The notes under the pieces: generated by a model
Database searches by the model: none
Told to the model about the DNA's origin: nothing
Seen by the model: only the letters and a program-made list of their open reading frames with translations
Translations under genes and position numbers: made by a program
NCBI GenBank assembly: GCA_002839285.1
Contig: PGXT01000022.1
Coordinates: forward strand, 1 to 55,314
Reading direction: 5' to 3'
DNA length: 55,314 nt
Source: Spirochaetae bacterium HGW-Spirochaetae-5
GTDB taxonomy: Bacteria > Spirochaetota > UBA4802 > UBA5550
Shown here: piece after piece, positions 27,013 to 35,632 of the stretch
How positions within the stretch are numbered: the first letter of the stretch is position 1
How the letters are laid out: the number at the start of each line of letters is the position of its first letter

Positions 27013-27927
27013 ATGAACACTCCGCAAACTGCTGTTGTTAAAATTACCGCTATATCTTCAAATAATTATTTCAAGGTGAGCCGGAAGAACTATCCGGATA
27101 ATCTCATTTACTCTCTGAAGCACTCCGGGATGCTTGAAATCCCTTTTCTTATAAAAACAGACTCAGGTTATGACATTTTTACATGTCATAACCGTATACA
27201 GATACTGCGTGATTCCGGTATGGAGGAACTGACATGTTTTATACTCGGCAAGGCTGACGTTGAGTTATTCATGAAGCATGTTTCATTAAAAGCATACAGA
27301 AACGAGCTTGGTCCTTACGGTAAACTGAAAGTACTGTCGGTACTTAATACCTACTTTAAAACAGATCAGCAGACAGTTAAAAATTACTGCATTAAAGTTC
27401 TTAAACTCCCTCTTGATGTAATTGAAAACGGGGTCTATCTCAGTAAGATCCTCAGTTTCCCGGCATCACTGATTGATTATCTTGATGAAAAAGATATAAG
27501 TTTTAAAACAATAAAAGACCTGTCCCGGATGCCTGATGATTGGCTGAGTCTGATCAACAACTGGCTGAATAGTCTTCCGGTAAGGGTTAATATTTTTAGA
27601 ATGCTGTGCGATTATCTTTTTGATATCTACAGGCGGGGGGATAACATCCCCATTCTCGAAATTTCTTCATATAGCGATGACAAAGCTTTGTACGATGCGG
27701 TTTTCCGTATCAGGCACCCTGAGTTTTCCATGTTGAAGAGCAGATCGGAGAGTATAATAAATGATTTATCCAGAGGGGGGATATCTGTCGATTTCCCTGA
27801 GTATTTTGAAAGAAAAAATTTTACTATAAAGCTTGATATAGATAAACGGAGCGATTGCGAACTGCAGCTGAAAAAAATCATAGATATAGATGCTGAAAAA
27901 ATAAAAGACCTTATATCTCTGTTGTAG
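27013..27927 (+). CDS. ParB/sulfiredoxin-like N-domain protein
   Basis: A 304-residue protein. Residues about 20-85 (LIYSLKHSGMLEIPFLIKTDSGYDIFTCHNRIQILRDSGMEELTCFIL) follow the ParB N-terminal pattern, with the GERR box replaced by CHNR. A helical middle region (about 95-190) could hold a KorB/ParB-like HTH; the C-terminus is not recognised. It lacks the canonical chromosome-partition ParB features and there is no parA or parS nearby, so it is not the replicon ParB. It starts 11 nt after the TPR/Mrr-like paralogue and is probably co-transcribed with it. Confidence 0.65.
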   Translation: MNTPQTAVVKITAISSNNYFKVSRKNYPDNLIYSLKHSGMLEIPFLIKTDSGYDIFTCHNRIQILRDSGMEELTCFILGKADVELFMKHVSLKAYRNELGPYGKLKVLSVLNTYFKTDQQTVKNYCIKVLKLPLDVIENGVYLSKILSFPASLIDYLDEKDISFKTIKDLSRMPDDWLSLINNWLNSLPVRVNIFRMLCDYLFDIYRRGDNIPILEISSYSDDKALYDAVFRIRHPEFSMLKSRSESIINDLSRGGISVDFPEYFERKNFTIKLDIDKRSDCELQLKKIIDIDAEKIKDLISLL

Positions 27928-27929
27928 AA

Positions 27930-28277
27930 TTAGTGAAGCGTATCCCCCTCGTCATCCTTCAAATCCTTCTGATTAAGAATATCTGTAAAATTTGATAGAG
28001 AGAGAATTATACTGTTAAAGATAAAACCGGTCATAATAAACTTTGTAAATTTTTCATTGGTGCTGTACAGGGTAAATAACTGGTGTGTAACGTAAATGCA
28101 GTTATCCATAATCTCCTGCAGAAGAAGATCCTTCTCCGATTTTTTTTCATCCGGGACAGATTTTTTTATTATCGAAGCCTGTTTGGATTCATATATAATA
28201 GCTTCCAGAAGATTCTGAAAAAACTTATCAAAATCTTCTGTATACTTTACTTCGAATCCGTTTAATAGTTTAATCAT
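27930..28277 (-). CDS. Small helical protein coupled to the S1-domain gene
   Basis: A 115-residue protein whose ATG overlaps the S1-protein stop (ATGA, 28274-28277), so translation is coupled. Mostly alpha-helical, with a hydrophobic stretch FIMTGFIFNSIILSLSNF (about 80-97) and an acidic C-terminus. No family recognised. It converges with the ParB-like gene with only 2 nt between the stops. Confidence 0.7.
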   Translation of the reverse strand: MIKLLNGFEVKYTEDFDKFFQNLLEAIIYESKQASIIKKSVPDEKKSEKDLLLQEIMDNCIYVTHQLFTLYSTNEKFTKFIMTGFIFNSIILSLSNFTDILNQKDLKDDEGDTLH

Positions 28278-29719
28278 TTATCATTAACTTGTTTTTTAAT
28301 ATTGTCAAATTTATCTTTAAGAAGGTTCCCGAGACTTGATGAAGATGCTTCATTGCTGTTTTTCAGGAATGAGTTGTAGTCACTGAGTTCCTCTTTCTTC
28401 TGAGCTCCTGTCTCACTAAGTATAAGTTTCTTTGATGATGCCTGTATATCTTTTACGGTTACAGTCAATTCTTTGCCGGTTGTATAATTCTTCTGCATAT
28501 CATTGGAAGCGGAGAGTTCATTTTTTGGGATGAAACCGAGCATTCCGTTTTCAAGTCTCAGATTTACTCCGCTGTTGTTTACGCTTTCAATTATACCTTT
28601 GCGGGTTTCATTTATCATGCTGTCTGATGATGCCTGCCATGGATCTGATTCTCCAGTCATAAGCTGCATGGATATTTTTCTGCTGTCACGGTCTATTGAA
28701 ATGATCATGGAGCTTACAATGTCTCCGCGTTTCAGTACATCTTCGGCTTTGTTTATTCTTTTTGTGTGGCTCATTTTTGAAACATGTATAAAACCTTCAA
28801 TGCCGGGTTCAATTTCAACGAAAGCTCCCTGCGGAATCAGATTAACGACTTTACAGCTGAGTACCTGGTTTTCACTGTAATTTTTGATATTTGTCCATGG
28901 CTCGTCGATGAGCTGTTTTAAGCTTAATGTAATTTTATTTTTATTCCAGTCGATGCCGATGATTTTTGCTTTAACTTCATCACCCTCTTTAAAAACAGAG
29001 AGGTCGGCAGATCTGCTCCATGAGATTTCAGATTTAGGTATCATCCCTTCGATACCGTCAAGGCTTACGAACATCCCAAAATCATGTTTGGATGCGATTG
29101 TTCCGGAAACTGTATCACCCTCTTTAAGGCTTATTTTAAGGCCGGCTTCTTTCTCTTTTTTTGCTTCATCGAGCAGAACTCTTCTTGAGAGAATTATATT
29201 TTTACCGTTTTCTTTGAATTCAATTATTTTGAAGACAAAACTCTTATTCAGATACTTAGACTTATCATCAGAAGCTTTTGTGTCAATCTGAGAGTAGGGA
29301 CAGAAGCATCTATGACCTGAAATGGTTACATTGTATCCACCCTTAACTTCCGCAGAGACAAGACCTTCAATTGGCATATTGTTCTGAAATGCAGTAAGGA
29401 GAAGTTCCGGAGTTACTTCACCTGAACCGATTTTTAATCCGGCTTTAATTTCTCCTCTTTTGACGGAGACTATATAAACAGTAACTTTGTCACCCTTTTT
29501 GTAGAGGAGATTTCCATTTTTATCTTTAAGTTCACTTGTATCTATAAGTGCTTCACTTTTACCGGAAATGTCGAGAAAGGTATCCTCGGCGCCAATGTGA
29601 ACTATTGTAGCTTCTATTTTATCCCCTGCCGAAAAGTCGTCTCTTACCTTTAATGAATTCTCGAAAAGTATTGAAAAGTCCTCGTCTTCCGCGTCATCTA
29701 CAGCAAATTTATCACTCAT
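28274..29719 (-). CDS. rpsA: S1 RNA-binding domain protein (ribosomal protein S1-like)
   Basis: A 481-residue protein with five S1 domains at about 30-100, 112-190, 197-268, 280-355 and 368-436. The best conserved are the third (GTIASKHDFGMFVSLDGIEGMIPKSEISW) and fourth (VVNLIPQGAFVEIEPGIEGFIHVSKMS). It binds mRNA and probably helps start translation as the ribosomal S1 protein. It is shorter than the six-domain E. coli protein but similar to S1 forms in other phyla. The tail (about 440-481) is Lys/Ser-rich. Confidence 0.85.
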   Translation of the reverse strand: MSDKFAVDDAEDEDFSILFENSLKVRDDFSAGDKIEATIVHIGAEDTFLDISGKSEALIDTSELKDKNGNLLYKKGDKVTVYIVSVKRGEIKAGLKIGSGEVTPELLLTAFQNNMPIEGLVSAEVKGGYNVTISGHRCFCPYSQIDTKASDDKSKYLNKSFVFKIIEFKENGKNIILSRRVLLDEAKKEKEAGLKISLKEGDTVSGTIASKHDFGMFVSLDGIEGMIPKSEISWSRSADLSVFKEGDEVKAKIIGIDWNKNKITLSLKQLIDEPWTNIKNYSENQVLSCKVVNLIPQGAFVEIEPGIEGFIHVSKMSHTKRINKAEDVLKRGDIVSSMIISIDRDSRKISMQLMTGESDPWQASSDSMINETRKGIIESVNNSGVNLRLENGMLGFIPKNELSASNDMQKNYTTGKELTVTVKDIQASSKKLILSETGAQKKEELSDYNSFLKNSNEASSSSLGNLLKDKFDNIKKQVNDK

Positions 29720-30082
29720 TTTTTAAATTCCTGGAAATTATTTTAATTTTAATAACCCAGCTTAAATTTAGATTAATCTGATAATCAATGAAAATATATC
29801 TTTTACACCGCAAAGCGCAGAGTGAGAGATATATTTTTATCTTTTATTGAATAATGCGATTCAGCCGGTAATTATATTAATTCAATAATTATATATCATT
29901 TATCATTGTAAACCTTTTTTTAGGGGGATGGGGATTATGCAATAAAAATCGTTGCGGTCTATTTCAAGGCGTATGCAGAGCATACGCATCCCGGAAAATA
30001 ATCTGTTATCGTAAAAATCGTTGATGATTTCGAATGATTGGGTTTGTGATTTTAAAAGTAAGCAGCAAACACAATTCCGGGA
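29720..30082. repeat. Intergenic gap with MITE-like copy D
   Basis: No gene is seen. 29945-30012 holds a reduced copy of the three-hairpin element with only the GCGTATGC/GCATACGC hairpin and ends GCAATAAAAATCGTTGC and GGAAAATAATCTGTTATC. The rest is AT-rich. Confidence 0.55.
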
Positions 30083-30502
30083 TCAGAGCTTCATCTGCAT
30101 GCTTGTTACATCATGTTCATTAAATCCCAGTTTCCTGTAGAAATCAAGAACTCCGGAATTACTCCTTCTGACCTGAAGATTTATTTTAGGGCAATTGAGG
30201 TCTTTAAGTCTCTGTATTGAAAATTCAATTAGCATCCTGCCGCATCCGGTCCCTCTATAATCAGGGTGAACTCCGAGATAGTTCAGCCATCCTCTATGAC
30301 CATCATAACCGGTCATGACCGAACCGATTATTATATTATCTGATTCTGCAACAAAAAACAGTTCCGGCTGAAACGACATCTTTAATTCAATATCTTTTAC
30401 AGGATCATTTGACGGTACGATTAGTCCGCAGAGATTCCACAAAATTATTAATTCTTCCTTATCGGTCTCAGTAAAATTTCTTATTAAAATTTTATTTTTC
30501 AT
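30083..30502 (-). CDS. GNAT acetyltransferase, YpeA type
   Basis: A 139-residue N-acetyltransferase. The acetyl-CoA pyrophosphate loop reads VHPDYRGTGCGRML (about 78-91), preceded by GSVMTGYDGHRGWLNYLG and followed by NLQVRRSNSGVLDFYRKLGF. The NDPVKDIELKM segment matches E. coli YpeA. Its substrate is unknown. It has its own transcript and no functional link to its neighbours. Confidence 0.85.
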   Translation of the reverse strand: MKNKILIRNFTETDKEELIILWNLCGLIVPSNDPVKDIELKMSFQPELFFVAESDNIIIGSVMTGYDGHRGWLNYLGVHPDYRGTGCGRMLIEFSIQRLKDLNCPKINLQVRRSNSGVLDFYRKLGFNEHDVTSMQMKL

Positions 30503-30609
30503 GTATATTGTATACAGTAATATTTACATTCCTGTCAATTTTTTTTAAGGGTTTAGTGTATGGGGAATATTTACTCTGTGTTAATTTTACAAATTGAGGT
30601 TTTTTTATA

Positions 30610-30987
30610 ATGAGTAAAGTAGAATTCATTGAAGCTGATGATTATTACGATATGGCATGTCAATGGAGGAGAGAAGGGGAGCTTGAGAAAGCAATTGAAT
30701 GTTTTAAACATGTTATCGAATTAAATAAATTCTTTATCTATGCTTATGTGGATATGGCAGATGTTTATGCTGTCAAAAGAGATTATCATGCAGCTGTATC
30801 AGTTCTTAAAAGGGCGGTTAAGCTTGATCCGCAATTCGATCTTCTTTATTATAATACTGCAAAATATTTATATAAATGCGGAGATTTTCCCGGTGCGGTT
30901 AAATATATTGAAGATGCAGTTGAATTAAATAGTACTGAATTATATAACAGGGTCAGGTCTGTTATATTAAAGAAAATGAAAATATAA
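30610..30987 (+). CDS. TPR protein
   Basis: A 125-residue soluble protein made of about three TPR units (YDMACQWRREGELEKAIECFKHVIELN; AYVDMADVYAVKRDYHAAVSVLKRAVKLD; YYNTAKYLYKCGDFPGAVKYIEDAVELN). It is a protein-interaction module with no enzyme motif. Monocistronic, ended by the terminator just downstream. Confidence 0.88.
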   Translation: MSKVEFIEADDYYDMACQWRREGELEKAIECFKHVIELNKFFIYAYVDMADVYAVKRDYHAAVSVLKRAVKLDPQFDLLYYNTAKYLYKCGDFPGAVKYIEDAVELNSTELYNRVRSVILKKMKI

Positions 30988-31014
30988 AAAACCCCCGCCG
31001 GGATGGCGGGGGTT
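30988..31014. terminator. Bidirectional terminator between the TPR gene and gctB
   Basis: AAACCCCCGCC and GGCGGGGGTTT flank a GGGAT loop; an A-run precedes the stem and T residues follow it, so it can serve both converging transcripts. Confidence 0.85.
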
Positions 31015-31037
31015 TGTGTGACTTGTGTTTTCTATAT

Positions 31038-31823
31038 TTACGACGGCAAACTTATAAACAGTCCGCTTGGATCAACCTCGTTACGCAGTATCTGAAGAAT
31101 CTCTTTTGATGGAGTTTCTGTTACAGGTATTGCTCCCGCTGGTCTGACAAGCTCAAATCCTGATGCAAGCTGTGCAAGTTCAGGTGAAACACCGGGATGC
31201 AGAGTTTTGATTCTCATTCTGTGAGTCTCCGGTTCGAAATCGTAAACTCCCGCTGAAGTAATTACTGCAACCGGCCCGTTGTTTAGTAATCCTGCGTTTT
31301 TTCTGCTCTCCCCCCCTTCAAGCCAGCCGGGAGAAGTTATGAAATCCACTTTTTTTGCAAACTTATTCTGATCCTGAAGACCTACATAAATGAGCTTGTC
31401 CACAAGAGATGATACATCGTTGTTTCCGCCCGATCCGGTAAGTCTTACTTTGGGATTTGTGAATTCTGAACCGATCATGTGTGTATTGGCATTCCCGTAC
31501 ATATCTATCTGGGCGAATCCAAGAAATCCCTTGTCAACCATCCCTGCTGCTGCCTGACCGAAAGAGTAGGACATCTCCATGATGATTGGAGATTTCCGCC
31601 ATGTCATAGGTCCCCCTACGGACCATGGCATCTCAAGCTGCTCCGGATCCTGTCCGCCCGACTCATAAACAAAAGTAATGTGCGGCGCGTGAGTCTTTTT
31701 AGCCAGAATGGCTGCAACCATGGGCAGACCCGTTCCTATATATATAACCTCGTTGTCCTCGATCTGTCTTGAAAGAACATAAGCAATCATTTCGAGAGGG
31801 TTCATTGGTTTATCGTTTGACAT
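31038..31823 (-). CDS. gctB: Family I CoA-transferase, beta subunit (glutaconate CoA-transferase-like)
   Basis: A 261-residue subunit that carries the catalytic Glu in ITFVYESGGQDP (about residue 54), which forms the glutamyl-CoA thioester. GSGGNNDVSSL and the C-terminal LRNEVDPSGLF also fit the family. With GctA it moves CoA between carboxylic acids. No glutaconyl-CoA or hydroxyglutaryl-CoA genes are nearby, so the true acyl substrate is uncertain. AAGGAG precedes the ATG. Confidence 0.85.
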   Translation of the reverse strand: MSNDKPMNPLEMIAYVLSRQIEDNEVIYIGTGLPMVAAILAKKTHAPHITFVYESGGQDPEQLEMPWSVGGPMTWRKSPIIMEMSYSFGQAAAGMVDKGFLGFAQIDMYGNANTHMIGSEFTNPKVRLTGSGGNNDVSSLVDKLIYVGLQDQNKFAKKVDFITSPGWLEGGESRKNAGLLNNGPVAVITSAGVYDFEPETHRMRIKTLHPGVSPELAQLASGFELVRPAGAIPVTETPSKEILQILRNEVDPSGLFISLPS

Positions 31824-31866
31824 TTTTTTCTCCTTGTTAATTAAAGAATTTTAAGAAATGACCGGA

Positions 31867-32961
31867 TTAGTCAATATCCTTGACGTCCATACCGTTTTCC
31901 CATATCTTGTAAACAAAGCTTACGCCGTCAGTTTCATTGTTCCCTTCGGCCGCCTTTGCTCTTCTTCTGCTTTTCGTAACCCAGTCGAGTCCGCCGACTT
32001 TTTCGATCAGTTCGTTAACATTCTTAGTCCCCATGATGAATTCGTCGAAGAATTCCTTGCAGCGCTCTTCGCTTTCATTGGCCCATGAGAAGAATTTTTC
32101 CCAGAAATACCGCATCCAGTAGTATTCGTTAGGCATGTATCCGGGTGCTGCACCGAATGGTAGCTCAACTACGGCATCAATATTATTGAAAGGTATCTGT
32201 GCACCCTTCGCATGATAACGGATGTCATAATTAGATACAATCTCTTCGCATGTTATGATAACTTTTCTTGACGCTGCGGCAGTTGCAATATCGTTAACTG
32301 CAGGTCCGTAGAATCTCGCGTTGCCGTACATATCCGCGGCATTGACATGAATAATGACTACATCCGGGAAAATTGCGGGGACAAATACGCATGGATCGCT
32401 GTCTTTTGACATGGGGTTCTGCATAACTTTCAAGTAAGGATTATGATTGATAATGTCAGAGCCGAGTCCCTGTTTTGAAAAACATCCCGGCATACCGAGC
32501 TGGGCTGCTTTAAATCCCTGTGCCATAAGTCCGTGGCTCCAGTCCGAGATGATTTTAACTTTGCCTTCTTTTAAATTACGGGAGAACATCTTGTCTATCC
32601 CCCTCATTTCGGCACCGGTGTATGAAGCGTGCGTATGTGATACCGTACCATACATTACACCATAAGTCTGGTTTGTGTTAGGGGAGCCTATCGCCTGAAG
32701 GTTTTTCTTTCCCTGGCGGATAATCTCCCACCATCCCTGAATTGCGCTTCTCACGTAGCTGAAACTGCTGTCGCACCAGATGTCTCCATCCTGTACATAC
32801 TCAGCGACGGCTTCGTGAAGAGACATTCTTTTGTCTCTCTGGGAATGGTCTTTTTTCAGGTGAGCTTCCCTTGCGGATCTGTAGTCCACAAGTCTGTCGA
32901 GGAGTGAAGTATCCTCAATTTTTAAGTTCTTTAGGGCTTCCTGATTGTAATCGAAATTCAC
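31867..32961 (-). CDS. gctA: Family I CoA-transferase, alpha subunit (glutaconate CoA-transferase-like)
   Basis: A 364-residue subunit starting at GTG 32961 behind GGGAGG. Conserved parts include KRMSLHEAVAEYVQDGDIW, IIHVNAADMYGNARFYGP and PYGAAPGY-like LPFGAAPGYMPNEYYW. It forms the heterodimer with GctB 43 nt downstream. The N-terminal 50 residues are longer than in the Acidaminococcus enzyme. Expression is probably controlled by the divergent TetR-family gene, whose operator-like palindromes lie in the gap. Confidence 0.85.
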   Translation of the reverse strand: MNFDYNQEALKNLKIEDTSLLDRLVDYRSAREAHLKKDHSQRDKRMSLHEAVAEYVQDGDIWCDSSFSYVRSAIQGWWEIIRQGKKNLQAIGSPNTNQTYGVMYGTVSHTHASYTGAEMRGIDKMFSRNLKEGKVKIISDWSHGLMAQGFKAAQLGMPGCFSKQGLGSDIINHNPYLKVMQNPMSKDSDPCVFVPAIFPDVVIIHVNAADMYGNARFYGPAVNDIATAAASRKVIITCEEIVSNYDIRYHAKGAQIPFNNIDAVVELPFGAAPGYMPNEYYWMRYFWEKFFSWANESEERCKEFFDEFIMGTKNVNELIEKVGGLDWVTKSRRRAKAAEGNNETDGVSFVYKIWENGMDVKDID

Positions 32962-33022
32962 AGCTGCCTCCCTTTGGTTTGAATACTTTTTGTTTTTATA
33001 AGATCCCTGGTAGAATCTGAAT

Positions 33023-33036
33023 ACAGACCGGTCTGT
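33023..33036. promoter_or_regulatory. TetR-type operator palindrome 1
   Basis: A perfect 14-bp palindrome ACAGACCGGTCTGT lies between gctA and tetR, on the gctA side. AGAC/GTCT half-sites match operator 2. Confidence 0.65.
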
Positions 33037-33054
33037 CTATTTTTTATTTTTATG

Positions 33055-33082
33055 TTGACATAGACATACTTGTCTGTATTGT
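33055..33082 (+). promoter_or_regulatory. tetR promoter with operator 2 in its spacer
   Basis: TTGACA (33055-33060), a 16-bp spacer and TATTGT (33077-33082). The spacer contains AGACA-TACT-TGTCT (33062-33075), an inverted repeat sharing the AGAC/GTCT half-sites of operator 1. A protein bound there would block RNA polymerase, which predicts autorepression. Confidence 0.6.
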
Positions 33083-33150
33083 TAGTTGACTAATACCGTC
33101 CGTCAGGTCTTTTGTCAATAAAAAAAATACAAAACGGCGAGGAATGTACA

Positions 33151-33723
33151 GTGAATGAGAGTGGAACTGTAAGAGATCGTATTCTTCTGACATCGATGAA
33201 ATTATTTTATGTTCAGGGGATAAAGAGCACGGGTATAAACCAGATTATTGATGAATCAAGGGTTGCAAAGGCGAGTTTTTATAATCATTTTCATTCTAAG
33301 CGTGATTTAATAAAAGAGTGTGTTATTGAGTATGATAAAATAATAAAGAATCAGATGGTAAGCGTAGTAATGGAAAGTGTCTCTTTTCAGGATTTTGTCC
33401 GCAAGTGGGTTATTGTTATAAAGGGGGATCTGCAGATAGTCTATAGAGGCTGTCCCATTGCCGAATCGTGTTTTCAGCTCGATAGTGATGATTCTGATTT
33501 AATGAAACTCATGCAGGAGATTATTTACGGCTGGGAGAATCTTGTTGCACAGTTTTTGAATAAAATGGTGAAAAATGATCTATTGCCGGTAACTATGGAT
33601 ATTGCAAAGGTTTCAAAGAGGATGGTTCACCTTTATGAAGGGGCAGCCACAATGCGCCGGATAACTAATGATGACTCGTATATTGATGATCTTGAATATC
33701 TTATGGCAAGAATGCTTGAATAA
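33151..33723 (+). CDS. TetR-family regulator
   Basis: Start GTG 33151 is preferred, with GCGAGGA upstream; an in-frame TTG at 33112 would add 13 unlikely residues. About 190 residues. The N-terminal HTH is RDRILLTSMKLFYVQGIKSTGINQIIDESRVAKASFYNHFHSKRDLI; the C-terminal part is the ligand-binding and dimer domain (GCPIAESCFQLDSDDSDL). It is divergent from gctAB with two operator-like sites between, so it probably controls the CoA-transferase operon and itself in response to an acyl metabolite (inferred). Confidence 0.9.
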   Translation: MNESGTVRDRILLTSMKLFYVQGIKSTGINQIIDESRVAKASFYNHFHSKRDLIKECVIEYDKIIKNQMVSVVMESVSFQDFVRKWVIVIKGDLQIVYRGCPIAESCFQLDSDDSDLMKLMQEIIYGWENLVAQFLNKMVKNDLLPVTMDIAKVSKRMVHLYEGAATMRRITNDDSYIDDLEYLMARMLE

Positions 33724-33727
33724 AGGA

Positions 33728-33858
33728 TTTTCAGGTTATTTTCCGGGGCACAGCGCTACGCGCTGCGCCTGAAATGGGGGATTACGGGTGCGACGCCCCC
33801 GTAATCCCCCATTCCTGCGTATGCGAAGCATAGGCACCCTCGAAAATAATTTGTTACC
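33728..33858. repeat. Three-hairpin MITE-like element, copy E
   Basis: Full copy in the same orientation as copy A: CAGCGCTACGCGCTG, the central GGGGGATTACGGG(T)GC/GCCCCCGTAATCCCCC hairpin, and the GCGTATGCGAAGCATAGGC hairpin, with ends TTATTTTCCGGGG and CGAAAATAATTTGTTACC. It begins 5 nt after the tetR stop. Single substitutions against copy A in the stems suggest slow decay. Confidence 0.75.
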
Positions 33859-33890
33859 TCGGGTTATGCGTTTATATGCCGATAAAAGTA

Positions 33891-33919
33891 TTGACATGGA
33901 ATATGTTATTTAATATTAT
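33891..33919 (+). promoter_or_regulatory. Sigma-70-type promoter for the HEAT-repeat gene
   Basis: TTGACA (33891-33896), 17-bp spacer, TATTAT (33914-33919). Confidence 0.6.
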
Positions 33920-33957
33920 TATGTAAGTATGAGTATTATATAAGGATGGGGAAATTT

Positions 33958-34404
33958 ATGAAAAAAAGATTTTTTGTTATGTTTATTATTCTATCGATAT
34001 CATCAATAGTTTTCGCAGCGGATGCAGCCAAATATATAGCAGATCTTGATCCGGCTAAGGATGAGAAGACTATTACTGCAGCTGCTGACTGGGTTGGAAA
34101 AGAGAAGGAGAAGGATGCATCACAGAAGCTTATAGCACTTCTTACAGACGGGAGAGATAAAGTAAGACTTTCCGCTGTTATGGCACTCGGTTATATCGCT
34201 GATGCGGATAACATTGATTCACTTCACAACGTTATTCTTACCGATAAAAATGCATCTGTGCGATATGCGGCTGTCCTTTCAGTTATGAGGATAAATAAGC
34301 CTGACAAATCAGCTCCTGTTTTTCTTAAGGCAAAAGAGACTGAAACTGATCCATTTATAAAAGATCTATTCGCAAAGATGGAAGAAAAGGTAAAAGGTAA
34401 ATAG
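33958..34404 (+). CDS. Exported HEAT-repeat protein
   Basis: Start ATG 33958 is preferred to ATG 33946, which lies too close to AAGG. About 148 residues with a signal peptide (KKRFFVMFIILSISSIVFA, cleavage after the Ala). The mature protein carries two to three HEAT/armadillo-type helical repeats (DKVRLSAVMALGYIADADNIDSL; ASVRYAAVLSVMRINKPDK). It is probably a periplasmic binding or scaffold protein. The exonuclease gene follows after 4 nt. Confidence 0.82.
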   Translation: MKKRFFVMFIILSISSIVFAADAAKYIADLDPAKDEKTITAAADWVGKEKEKDASQKLIALLTDGRDKVRLSAVMALGYIADADNIDSLHNVILTDKNASVRYAAVLSVMRINKPDKSAPVFLKAKETETDPFIKDLFAKMEEKVKGK

Positions 34405-34408
34405 TTAA

Positions 34409-35221
34409 TTGAGTATTAAAAATGAAGATGTCAAATACCTTGTATTTGATGTAGAGTCTATACCTGACGCAAAATTGATAAAAAAAGTAAAATATCCCGA
34501 TGAGAACCTTGATGATGAGAGTGCCGTAAGGAGATACCAGGAGGAGATCCTGGCGGGTTCCGGCGGCACTTCTGATTTTATCCCGGTAACATTTCAGAAT
34601 CCTATTTCTGTCTGTATCGCTAAAGTAGCTGAAGATTTCTCGCTTATAGATATTGTCAACCTGGACAGGCCTGCATACCGGACTTCGGAGATTGTCAGGC
34701 TCTTCTGGCATGGTGTTGAAAATCTTTATAATCACTCCGCACTTGTTACTTTTAACGGGCGCGGCTTTGATATCCCTCTTCTGGAACTAATGGCCTTCAG
34801 ATATGGATATTCCGTAAAGAGGCATTTTAAAGATAAATGGGCCGGAAGAAACCGTTACAGTACAAAGCATATTGATCTTCAGGATTTTATGTCTAACTAT
34901 AACGCCATAAGAATGAACGGCGGATTGAATCTGCTTGCTAAAGTTCTGGGAAAACCGGGTAAGATGTCAACCAAGGGTGATCAGGTTTATGAAATGTATC
35001 TGCAGGGAAAAGTTGAAGAGATTAATAATTACTGTATACATGATGTACTCGACACGTATTTTGTTTTTATAAGAACAAGGGTTCTTCAGGGCGATATAAC
35101 TATCGATAAGGAACAGGATCTTGTTCAGAAGGCGAAGTTTTTTGTGTATAACAATATTGAAAGAATTCCCGGACTTAAGGAATATTACGATAACTGGGGC
35201 GACTGGGAACCGTGGCCTTGA
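34409..35221 (+). CDS. 3'-5' exonuclease, PolB-exonuclease-like
   Basis: A 270-residue DEDD-type nuclease of the predicted PolB-like 3'-5' exonuclease group. Exo I is VFDVESIPD (about 12-20), Exo II is TFNGRGFDIPLLE (about 113-125) and Exo III is YCIHDVLDTYF (about 210-220); all acidic residues are present. Start TTG 34409 depends on coupling to the HEAT gene, as the ribosome site is poor. It lacks a polymerase domain. A role in DNA repair is likely but not shown. Confidence 0.85.
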   Translation: MSIKNEDVKYLVFDVESIPDAKLIKKVKYPDENLDDESAVRRYQEEILAGSGGTSDFIPVTFQNPISVCIAKVAEDFSLIDIVNLDRPAYRTSEIVRLFWHGVENLYNHSALVTFNGRGFDIPLLELMAFRYGYSVKRHFKDKWAGRNRYSTKHIDLQDFMSNYNAIRMNGGLNLLAKVLGKPGKMSTKGDQVYEMYLQGKVEEINNYCIHDVLDTYFVFIRTRVLQGDITIDKEQDLVQKAKFFVYNNIERIPGLKEYYDNWGDWEPWP

Positions 35222-35237
35222 AGCGGACTTTAAATTA

Positions 35238-35270
35238 AAAAACCGGAATCTGTTAGATTCCGGTTTTTTA
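35238..35270. terminator. Terminator after the exonuclease gene
   Basis: AAAAACCGGAATC and GATTCCGGTTTTTT flank a TGTTA loop. The symmetric A and T runs also suit the convergent small gene. Confidence 0.85.
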
Positions 35271-35274
35271 TTAC

Positions 35275-35460
35275 TTATTGCTTCTCTTTTTTTGCGGTTA
35301 TAATTTCTCTAATATAGTTTGCAGCAAAAATCAGGCATGTGGTTACAGTAATTATAAGCCCGATTTCTCTATTCATTTTAATTTTTTCGAAGCTGTTTCC
35401 AAAATGCATTAATACTGTGATAGAAGCTAAAGTTGAAAGTACTACATTTAAAGGACTCAT
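35275..35460 (-). CDS. Small two-helix membrane protein
   Basis: A 61-residue protein with a good TTGGAG ribosome site 7 nt upstream. Two hydrophobic segments (about 4-20 and 33-50) and a basic tail TAKKEKQ. No family recognised; coding is supported by the ribosome site and the shared terminator. Confidence 0.55.
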   Translation of the reverse strand: MSPLNVVLSTLASITVLMHFGNSFEKIKMNREIGLIITVTTCLIFAANYIREIITAKKEKQ

Positions 35461-35632
35461 ATTTATTCTCCAATTATTATATTCATTCAGGTAAAGTTTT
35501 CATAAAGTAATTTTACCGGGAGTTATATACCTCAATTTAGTTCCTTTTTTTTGAAGGTTAATAAATTGTCTAGGTTGTCCCTTTTTAGTAAAATTATTTT
35601 ATTTTGAGTTTATAAACGGGATATTGGAGAGT

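Noticed and set aside
27013-27927. Chromosome partition ParB and a nearby origin
   Set aside because: The GERR-type box is altered, and no parA, dnaA, gidA or parS-like sites are seen.
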